Source of the DNA: CAZHAC01 sp964383855
GTDB lineage: Bacteria; Chloroflexota; Dormibacteria; Dormibacterales; Dormibacteraceae
DNA: 8,721 bases
Assembly: GCA_964383855.1 (NCBI GenBank)
Contig: CAYLIP010000085.1
Span: 1 to 8,721, forward strand
Direction: 5' to 3'
Below are positions 1 through 5,865 of this stretch, piece after piece; the first letter of the stretch is position 1, and each line of letters begins with the position of its first letter. The position numbers and the translations under genes were made by a program. A model generated the notes under the pieces. The model was not told where the DNA came from. It saw only the letters and a program-made list of their open reading frames with translations, and did not search any database.

Positions 1-599
1 ACGCCGCCGAGCGCGAGATCTACAGCTCCGAGTTCCTGCTCCGGCGGCCGCTCCTCGATGCCATCGACAACGACGACCCGGTGCCGCCGGTCCTGCTGAT
101 AGACGAGATCGACCGCTCGGACGAGGAGTTCGAGGCCTTCCTGCTCGAGCTGCTCTCCGACTTCCAGGTCTCGATTCCCGAGCTGGGCACGATCACCGCC
201 CGGCGCCAGCCCTTCGTGGTCATCACCTCCAACCGCACGCGGGAGGTGCACGACGCGCTCAAGCGGCGCTGCCTCTACCACTGGATCGACTACCCGAGCC
301 TGGACAAGGAGATCCAGATCGTGCGGGCCCGCGCGCCCGAGGCGGCCGAGAACCTTGCGGCCGAGGTGGCGACGCTGGTCCAGGACCTGCGCGGGATGGA
401 GCTCTACAAGGTGCCCGGGGTGGCCGAGACGCTGGACTGGGCGCGCTCGCTGGCGGCCCTGGGGGCAGAGCACGTCGACCCCCAGCTGGTCGAGGCCACG
501 CTGGGCGCGGCGCTCAAGTACCAGGAGGACCTGGAGAAGGCTCGGGCGGCCATTCCCGAGCTCGTGGATCGCGCGCGTGGCGGCCCAGCCCGGGGCTGA
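1..599 (+). CDS. coxD: MoxR-family AAA+ ATPase, CoxD-like (5' end missing)
   Basis: The frame is open from base 3 to the TGA at 597-599, showing about 198 C-terminal residues; the start and the Walker A P-loop lie before the window. Seen: a Walker B LLIDEID (visible residues 31-37), a sensor-1 stretch ITSNRTRE with its Asn near residue 77, and an arginine-finger segment ALKRRC at 85-90 followed by LYHWIDYP, all in the order and spacing of MoxR ATPases. The tail is a helical lid domain. MoxR proteins are cytoplasmic ATPases that act as chaperones with a VWA-domain partner; CoxD is the member needed to mature the Cu-Mo active site of aerobic CO dehydrogenase. The next gene encodes just such a VWA partner and begins inside this one, which supports the CoxD reading over other MoxR types. 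It could serve another molybdenum hydroxylase, because the catalytic subunits are not visible. Confidence 0.88.
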   Translation, partial: AAEREIYSSEFLLRRPLLDAIDNDDPVPPVLLIDEIDRSDEEFEAFLLELLSDFQVSIPELGTITARRQPFVVITSNRTREVHDALKRRCLYHWIDYPSLDKEIQIVRARAPEAAENLAAEVATLVQDLRGMELYKVPGVAETLDWARSLAALGAEHVDPQLVEATLGAALKYQEDLEKARAAIPELVDRARGGPARG

Positions 600-1797
600 C
601 CGCCCCGACCTCCTGCCCCGGCTCGCCACCTTCGCCCGGCTCCTGCACGACGCCGGGATGGAGGCCGGCCCCGGCCGGCTCACCGACGCCGCGCGGGCCC
701 TGCGCTGGGTCGACCTGAAGAAGCCAGACGACTTTCGCTCCGCCCTGCGCTCGGTGTTCGTGGCCCGTCGCGAGGACCTGCCGCTCTTCGAGGCCGCCTT
801 CGACATCTTCTGGGCGCCCCCCGACCCGCGCGTGCTGGCGGGCGCCATCCCCGGTCGGTCACGCCCGCTCCCGCTGGCACCCGAGCGGGCCCGGGCCTGG
901 ATGAACCTGCTCGGCCTGAACCAGTCGCGGCTGCCGCGCGAGGAGGAGGAGAAGGACTCGACACCCCCCAGCAGCTCCGGTTACAGCGCCGACGAGCTTC
1001 TGCGCAAGAAGGATTTCGAGGACCTGACCTGGGAGGAGACCGAGCAGGTGAAGCGCCTGCTTCAGATGGCGCCCTGGCGGGTCGCGGAGCGGCGCACCCG
1101 CCGCCTGCGGCCGTCCCGGGGAGGCCAGGTCGACCTCCGGCGGACGGCCCGCGAGTCGATACGCACGAGCGGCGAGATGGTCAGCCTCATGCACCGGCAG
1201 CCGCGCGTGCGGAGGCGGCCGCTGGTGCTGCTCTGCGACGTCTCCGGCTCGATGGAGAAGTACAGCCGGCTGCTCCTGATCTTCGCCCACGCGATCGCGC
1301 GCCGAGAGGACGTGGAGACATTCGTCTTCTCGACCCGCCTGACCCGGATCACGCGCCTGCTCCGCCAGCGGGACATCGACCGAGCGCTCGACGAGGTGAC
1401 CAGGTCCGTGCACGACTTCTCGGGCGGCACGCGGATCGGGCAGGCGCTGGCCGAGTTCAACCACAAGTGGGCGCGCCGCGTGCTCGGCCACGGCGCCATC
1501 GTGATCGTCATCAGCGACGGGTGGGACCGCGGCGAGCCGGCCCAGCTGGAGGCCGAGCTGGAGCGCCTGCGGCGGTCGGCCCACCGGCTGATCTGGCTCA
1601 ACCCGCTGCTCGGCAGTGAGGGTTATCAGCCGCTCACGCGCGGGATGCTGGCCGCCATGCCCCACGTCGACGACTTCCTGGCCGCCCACAGCATCGAGGC
1701 GCTGGATGAATTGGGGAGGCTGCTGGCCGGTTTGGATAGACATCGGCCCTTCCGGGCTTCGGCAAGGGCGCGCGGGTTGGCGGAGACTGAAGGCTGA
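577..1797 (+). CDS. coxE: CoxE-like VWA-domain protein
   Basis: A 406-residue product, the usual length for CoxE-type proteins. The N-terminal third opens with LLPRLATFARLLHDAG, then GPGRLTDAARAL, the helical start typical of the family; a charged linker (about 120-200) contains GYSADELLRKKDFEDLTWEE. The VWA domain (about 213-390) has a complete MIDAS metal site: DVSGS (D221, S223, S225), T285 in SGGTRIG and D314 in SDGWDRG. The frame stays open far upstream, but that part is antiparallel shadow of the ATPase frame. The GTG at 577 was chosen because the conserved N-terminus begins right after it; an ATG at 658 would remove conserved residues. The start lies 23 bases inside the preceding ATPase gene, implying translational coupling. 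CoxE is thought to work with CoxD as a cytoplasmic ATPase/adaptor pair in maturing molybdenum hydroxylases. The exact start is the least certain point. Confidence 0.87.
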   Translation: MAAQPGADRPDLLPRLATFARLLHDAGMEAGPGRLTDAARALRWVDLKKPDDFRSALRSVFVARREDLPLFEAAFDIFWAPPDPRVLAGAIPGRSRPLPLAPERARAWMNLLGLNQSRLPREEEEKDSTPPSSSGYSADELLRKKDFEDLTWEETEQVKRLLQMAPWRVAERRTRRLRPSRGGQVDLRRTARESIRTSGEMVSLMHRQPRVRRRPLVLLCDVSGSMEKYSRLLLIFAHAIARREDVETFVFSTRLTRITRLLRQRDIDRALDEVTRSVHDFSGGTRIGQALAEFNHKWARRVLGHGAIVIVISDGWDRGEPAQLEAELERLRRSAHRLIWLNPLLGSEGYQPLTRGMLAAMPHVDDFLAAHSIEALDELGRLLAGLDRHRPFRASARARGLAETEG

Positions 1798-2768
1798 TGA
1801 GAGAGGTTCTGGAACAGTATCGGGAATGGCGGCGGGCGGGGCTCGACGTCGCCATCGCGACCGTGATCGAGACGTGGGGCTCGAGCCCCCGGCCGATGGG
1901 CTCCAAGATGATCGTCAGCTCGGATGGCCGGATGGCCGGCTCGGTGTCCAACGGCTGCATCGAGGGCGCGGTCTTCGAGGAGGCCGAGAAGGTGCTCGGC
2001 AGCGGTCAGGCCAGACTCGTCGAGTACGGCGTCGCCGACGATGTCGCGTTCGAGGTCGGCCTGGCCTGCGGGGGCCACATCGCCGTCTTCATCAACCGCG
2101 CCAGCGAGGTGCACGACAGCCTCTGCGAGCAGCTCGAGGAGCAGCGGCCCTGCATCCTCGAGACCGACCTCGAGACCGGTGAGGCCTCGCTGCTGCTGCG
2201 TGCGCCCGAGGGCGAGAGGCCGCTGCGCGACGGCGACCACTTCATCGAGCCCTACCCGCGGCCTGCGCACATGGTGATCGTCGGCGCCATCCACATCGCG
2301 ATGCCCCTGCACCGGATGGCCAGGCTCATGGGCTACCGGGTCACCGTCATCGACGCCCGCGCCAAGTTCGCGACGCGGGAGCGCTTCCCGGAGGCGGACG
2401 AGGTGATCGTGGCCTGGCCCGACGAGGCGCTGGCCGGCATCCCCATCGACCACTCCACCCACGTCGTCGTGCTCACCCACGATCCCAAGTTCGACATTCC
2501 CGCGCTGAGGGCGGTGGCCGGCCGCGGAGCCGGGTACGTCGGAGCGATCGGGTCGAGGAAGACCAACCAGAACCGGTTCGACGCGCTGCGCGCCGAGGGC
2601 TTCACCGAGGCGCAGATCGAGGAGATCCATGGGCCGATCGGGCTCGACCTCGGAGGCCAGGGGGCCGAGGAGACGGCGCTCGGGATCATGGCTGAGGTCA
2701 CCGCCGAGCGCTTCGGCGGCACGGGGGCCTCGATGAAGCAGAAGAAGGCGGCCGCCGCCCGGGCGTAA
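1797..2768 (+). CDS. XdhC/CoxI-family molybdenum cofactor maturation protein
   Basis: A 323-residue protein with the two-domain XdhC/CoxI plan. The N-terminal XdhC_CoxI domain shows TWGSSPRPMGSKM (26-38), the cofactor-contact motif SNGCIEG (51-57, with C54) and GLACGG (88-93). The C-terminal Rossmann domain (about 158-290) starts at VIVGAIHIA (160-168), then VTVIDAR, YVGAIGSRK (247-255) and HGPIGLDLGG (278-287). XdhC proteins bind newly made molybdenum cofactor, promote its sulfuration and hand it to the apo-hydroxylase. The family also includes CoxF and CoxI of carboxidotrophs; which of the two this matches cannot be told by eye. The ATG at 1797 overlaps the coxE stop by one base (TGATG), with GAAGG just upstream, so it is co-translated with coxE. 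The tail ends in an Ala/Lys-rich stretch. The usual glycine-rich GAGH element is GAIH here. Confidence 0.92.
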   Translation: MREVLEQYREWRRAGLDVAIATVIETWGSSPRPMGSKMIVSSDGRMAGSVSNGCIEGAVFEEAEKVLGSGQARLVEYGVADDVAFEVGLACGGHIAVFINRASEVHDSLCEQLEEQRPCILETDLETGEASLLLRAPEGERPLRDGDHFIEPYPRPAHMVIVGAIHIAMPLHRMARLMGYRVTVIDARAKFATRERFPEADEVIVAWPDEALAGIPIDHSTHVVVLTHDPKFDIPALRAVAGRGAGYVGAIGSRKTNQNRFDALRAEGFTEAQIEEIHGPIGLDLGGQGAEETALGIMAEVTAERFGGTGASMKQKKAAAARA

Positions 2769-2781
2769 CCCGCCCCCCGCG

Positions 2782-2805
2782 GCCCGGCTTTTCGCCGCGC
2801 CGGGC
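2782..2805. terminator. GC-rich hairpin between convergent genes, possible terminator
   Basis: In the 45-base gap between the stop codons of two converging genes, a 7-bp perfect inverted repeat (GCCCGGC at 2782-2788, GCCGGGC at 2799-2805) encloses a 10-base loop starting with TTTT. Position and stability suit a shared terminator for both strands. There is no U-tract after either arm, so it is not a classical intrinsic terminator, and such repeats arise easily by chance in DNA this GC-rich. Confidence 0.33.
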
Positions 2806-2813
2806 GCGCACCG

Positions 2814-3659
2814 CTACCCGGCCAGGCGCCTCAGGACGTCCAGGTTGGCCCGATCGGGCCCTCGCCCTTCCAGGCCCGGGACCTCGAGGATGAACGGCTT
2901 GGCGGCCAGGCGCGGATCGTGCAGCAGCGCCCGGAATCCCTCCTCGCCGATCTCGCCCAGTCCGATGTTGGCGTGCCGGTCGCGGTTGCTGCCGAGGCCG
3001 GTCTGGGAGTCGTTGCAGTGGATCGCCTCCAGCCGCGCCATCCCCACCACCCGGTCCCACTCGTCGAGGGTGGCCCGGGCGGCGGCTTCGGTGCGGAGGT
3101 CATAGCCGGACGCGAAGGCGTGGCAGGTGTCGAAGCAGACACCGGCGCGCTCGTCGTCGAGGGCGTCGAGCAGCGCCCGCACCTCCTCGAAGCGCGCCCC
3201 CACGCAGCCCCCGAGCCCGGCGTTGTTCTCGATCAGCAGCCGTGACCGCTGCGGGTTGGCGCGTTCCATGACCGCCCGCAGGTGGTCGCGGATCTGGGGC
3301 AGGACCTGCTCGAAGCCCACGCCCTTGTGACTGCCGGTGTGAAAGATGACCCCCGAGACGCCGAGCCGGTCGGCCGCGGCCAGGTAGCCGGCGAGCGTGC
3401 TCTCCGAGCGCTGCCGGATCGAGGGATCGTCGCCGGCGAGGTTGATCAGGTAGACGGCGTGGAAGTAGAAGGGCGGCCGGCCCGCCGCCTCGTAGGCCTC
3501 GCCGAAGCGGGCCAGGCGCTCGTCGTCGATCTTGGGCGAGCCCCAGTAGTTGGGCGGAGTGGGGTGGACCTGGATGGCGTCCGCGCCCATCGCGGCGGCC
3601 CTTTCGAAGGCCAGGTGGAGGCCGCCGGAGGAATCGACGTGGGCGCCGAGGATGGGCAC
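2814..3659 (-). CDS. nfo: Endonuclease IV (apurinic/apyrimidinic endonuclease, Nfo family)
   Basis: A 281-residue TIM-barrel protein matching endonuclease IV in length and motif order. All nine tri-zinc ligands known from E. coli Nfo can be placed: H67 (in YFHAVYLINLA), H107 (FHTGSH), E144 (LIENNAG), D177 and H180 (CFDTCHAFASGYDLR), H214 (IHCNDSQ), D227 and H229 (RDRHANIG) and E259 (FILEVPG). The enzyme cuts the backbone 5' of abasic sites in base excision repair. The GTG at 3659 was chosen because PILGAHVDSSGG aligns at the same position as the Nfo N-terminus (IGAHVSAAGG); the open frame upstream is only antisense to the next gene. No clear ribosome site is seen. The minor-groove loop is changed: the E. 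coli Arg37-Gln38-Trp39 corresponds to N37-Y38-W39 here. The gene stands alone on its strand, and nothing ties it functionally to the molybdenum genes around it. Confidence 0.93.
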   Translation of the reverse strand: MPILGAHVDSSGGLHLAFERAAAMGADAIQVHPTPPNYWGSPKIDDERLARFGEAYEAAGRPPFYFHAVYLINLAGDDPSIRQRSESTLAGYLAAADRLGVSGVIFHTGSHKGVGFEQVLPQIRDHLRAVMERANPQRSRLLIENNAGLGGCVGARFEEVRALLDALDDERAGVCFDTCHAFASGYDLRTEAAARATLDEWDRVVGMARLEAIHCNDSQTGLGSNRDRHANIGLGEIGEEGFRALLHDPRLAAKPFILEVPGLEGRGPDRANLDVLRRLAG

Positions 3660-3731
3660 CCCGCAAGCGTAGCGGCCGGCAGCCGGCGGGTCGGCGCGAG
3701 TAAGGTTCGGTGCCTCGTGGCCGTCTTCCTG
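3660..3731. promoter_or_regulatory. Short divergent intergenic region (presumed promoters)
   Basis: Only 72 bases separate the start of the leftward nfo gene from the start of the rightward mocA-like gene, so promoters for both must lie here or inside the opposite gene. A 13-base perfect palindrome formed by two GCCGGC hexamers around one A (3675-3687) could be an operator, but such motifs are common at this GC content. No convincing -35/-10 pair could be read on either strand. Confidence 0.3.
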
Positions 3732-4652
3732 ATGAGCGACCTCGACCTTCCGATTCGCGACCGGACCTACCGCGAGCCGGATGGCCCGCACGTCCTGCTC
3801 GTGCGTGGCAGCGCCATCGACGATGCACTCGAGCACCTGGACGCGCGCCCCGACTGCCGCGCCCTGGGCGTCATCGGACCCCTCAACGAGGAGGCGCCCG
3901 ACCTGGCGCTCCTCGCCGGGCGCCGGCTCCTCGTCTGCTGCTCCGACCCGGCCCGCCTTCGCGACCTGGCCGAGGCGGGGATCGCGGCGGGAGCCGAGGT
4001 CGAGTGGCTGCGCAGCGACCAGCCCGAGTTCGACCGGGTCGCCGCCTGGGCCCTGCCCGTCGTGGGCGTGGTCCTGGCCGCCGGCTCGGCCACCCGGATG
4101 GGCCGCAACAAGCTGCTTCTCGACATGGGTGGGCAGCCGCTTGTGCAGCACGTGGTGGAGGCGGCGTCGGAGGGCGGCTGCCACCACGTCGTCGCCGTCT
4201 ACGCCCAGGACGAGGTGCGGGCGGCGATCGGCGAGGGCACCACCAGCGTCTTCAATCCCGACGCCGCCAGCGGGCAGGCCTCATCGCTGCGGGTCGGGCT
4301 CGCAGCCGTGCCCGAGGACATGGCGGGCGCCCTCATCCTGCTCGGCGACCAGCCGCTGGTTGGCTCCCGCACCGTCCGCGCCATCCTTCGCGGCTGGCGC
4401 CGAGAGGGCTCCCGGCCCGCGGTCGCCACCCGTTACGGCAACAGCCGCGACTGGCGGCCGCCGGTCCTCGTCGACCGCGGCCTCTTCGCGGAACTGATGA
4501 CCCTGACCGGCGACGCCGGCGCGCGGCAGCTGCTCGATGCCCGTCCGGAGTTGGTCGATACTGTTGTCGCCAGCGGTCGCGACGACGACGTCGACACTCC
4601 CGAGGACTATGCCAAGATCGTCCGCCTCTTCCCCAGCCAGGATCCGCGCTGA
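3732..4652 (+). CDS. mocA: MocA-like molybdenum cofactor cytidylyltransferase with N-terminal extension
   Basis: A 306-residue protein. Residues 109-300 form a MobA-like NTP-transferase domain: signature VVLAAGSATRMGRNKLLL (113-130), FNPDAASGQASSLR (174-187), the Mg-binding GDQPLV (205-210) and the closing VDTPEDY (287-293). MocA transfers CMP to molybdopterin to give MCD, the cofactor form of XDH/CO-dehydrogenase-family enzymes, which fits the maturation genes upstream. MocA proteins are usually about 190-210 residues; the first 105 or so residues here are extra. They look like a small alternating strand/helix domain (HVLLVRG, ALGVIGPL, RRLLVCCSD, EVEWLRS) that I do not recognise. The ATG at 3732 is the first ATG beyond the divergent gene; a GTG at 3717 with AAGG at 3702-3705 is an alternative. 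The 3' end overlaps the next gene. A related sugar- or nucleotide-transferase role is possible but less likely given the context. Confidence 0.83.
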   Translation: MSDLDLPIRDRTYREPDGPHVLLVRGSAIDDALEHLDARPDCRALGVIGPLNEEAPDLALLAGRRLLVCCSDPARLRDLAEAGIAAGAEVEWLRSDQPEFDRVAAWALPVVGVVLAAGSATRMGRNKLLLDMGGQPLVQHVVEAASEGGCHHVVAVYAQDEVRAAIGEGTTSVFNPDAASGQASSLRVGLAAVPEDMAGALILLGDQPLVGSRTVRAILRGWRREGSRPAVATRYGNSRDWRPPVLVDRGLFAELMTLTGDAGARQLLDARPELVDTVVASGRDDDVDTPEDYAKIVRLFPSQDPR

Positions 4653-5865
4653 CCAGCTCACCCGGCTGCGCGGCGGCCTTCGCGAAGTGCTCCGCCACAA
4701 CGCCTTCTACAGGGAGCGGCTGCACGACGTGCGGGGGTGGGACGATTTCGAGCGGCTGCCCTTCACCGCCAAGAGCGACCTGATCGCCGACCAGGCCGCC
4801 CTTCCGCCCTTCGGCAGCAACCTCACCTACCCGCTCGACCGCTACGTCCGCCTTCACCAGACGTCGGGCTCGAGCGGGGCCCGGCCCCTGCGCTGGCTCG
4901 ACACGCCGGAATCCTGGGAGTGGTGGTGCCGGATCTGGTCGGAGCACGTCTACGGGGCGGCCGGCGTGACCGAGCGCGACCGCGTCTTCCTCGCCTTCTC
5001 GTTCGGTCCCTTCATCGGCTTCTGGTCGGCCTTCGCGGGCGCCGAGCGCCTGGGCGCGCTGGTCATCTCGGGCGGCGCCATGACGACCGAGCAGCGGGCG
5101 CGCACGATCCTCGACCTGGGTGTGAACGTCCTCCTCTGCACGCCCACCTATGCGCTGAGGCTGGCCGAGGCCGCCCGCGCGGCCGGCCTCGACCTCGGCG
5201 TCTCGGCCGTTCACACCACCATCCACGCGGGCGAGCCGGGCGCCTCCATCCCGGCCACCAGGGAGGCCATCGAGCAGGCCTTCGGCGCCCGCTGCCTGGA
5301 CCACAGCGGGATGACCGAGCTGGGGCCGACCGGCTTCAGCTGCCAGCTCCAGGACGGCCTTCACCTGGTCGAGTCCGAGTTCATCTTCGAGGTTCTCGAC
5401 CCGGCGACCGGACGGGTGGCGGCGGCCGGGGAGGGGGAGCTGGTGGCGACCAACCTCGGGCGCTGGGGCTCGCCGCTGATCCGCTACCGGACCGGCGACC
5501 GGGTGCGCCTGGTCCGGGAGGAGTGCCCCTGTGGGTGCCCCTACGCGAAGCTTTCGGGCGGCATCCTGGGGCGGGTCGACGACATGTTCACGGTGCGCGG
5601 GGTCAACCTCTACCCCTCGCAGATCGAGGAGATCGTGCGCCGGCACCCCTCGGTGACCGAGTTCGTGATCGAGCGGCGCCGGGCGCGCCAGATGGACGAG
5701 GTCACCCTGGTGCTCGAGTGCGCGGACGGCGGTGGCGTCGGTGAGCGGGTCGAGGCCGAGCTGAGGACCGCGCTCGGCGTTCGCATCGGCGTCCGCGTGG
5801 TCGGCGCCGACACCCTGCCCCGCCCCGAGCTGAAGGCGCGGCGGATCGTGATGATTGACGCATGA
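4609..5865 (+). CDS. PaaK-like acyl/aryl-CoA ligase (adenylate-forming)
   Basis: A 418-residue AMP-dependent ligase resembling phenylacetate-CoA ligases (usually about 430). Seen in order: LREVLRHNAFYRERL (24-38) and LPFTAKSDL, the family N-terminus; P-loop TSGSSGARP (85-93); MTELGPTGF (235-243) at the adenine-binding A5 position; YRTGDRVRL (293-301); CPCGCPY (306-312); GRVDDMF then RGVNLYPSQIEE (321-341), the hinge and C-terminal domain; and LPRPELKAR (403-411) with probable catalytic K409. Such enzymes activate a carboxylic acid with ATP and load it onto CoA in the cytoplasm; the acid here is unknown. The ATG at 4609, preceded by GAGG at 4602-4605, lies 44 bases inside the mocA-like gene. 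The frame is open to a GTG-type start at 4537, but that part is shadow of mocA, and a GTG at 4687 would cut conserved sequence. The stop overlaps the next start (ATGA). Confidence 0.85.
   Translation: MPRSSASSPARIRADQLTRLRGGLREVLRHNAFYRERLHDVRGWDDFERLPFTAKSDLIADQAALPPFGSNLTYPLDRYVRLHQTSGSSGARPLRWLDTPESWEWWCRIWSEHVYGAAGVTERDRVFLAFSFGPFIGFWSAFAGAERLGALVISGGAMTTEQRARTILDLGVNVLLCTPTYALRLAEAARAAGLDLGVSAVHTTIHAGEPGASIPATREAIEQAFGARCLDHSGMTELGPTGFSCQLQDGLHLVESEFIFEVLDPATGRVAAAGEGELVATNLGRWGSPLIRYRTGDRVRLVREECPCGCPYAKLSGGILGRVDDMFTVRGVNLYPSQIEEIVRRHPSVTEFVIERRRARQMDEVTLVLECADGGGVGERVEAELRTALGVRIGVRVVGADTLPRPELKARRIVMIDA

Noticed and set aside
355..576. Earlier start for the CoxE-like gene
   Set aside because: This part overlaps the ATPase gene in another frame and reads as Arg/Trp-rich shadow sequence; family similarity begins only after the GTG at 577.
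1626..2630. 334-residue minus-strand open frame opposite the XdhC gene
   Set aside because: Antisense shadow of a well-supported gene; composition is biased and no motifs are seen.
3282..3731. Earlier start for the mocA-like gene
   Set aside because: It would run antisense through the 5' part of nfo with no recognisable domain; ATG 3732 or GTG 3717 is more reasonable.
3660..4187. Upstream extension of the endonuclease IV frame, giving 457 residues
   Set aside because: The added part is antisense to the mocA-like gene and lacks family similarity; endonuclease IV proteins are about 280 residues and the conserved N-terminus starts at the GTG at 3659.
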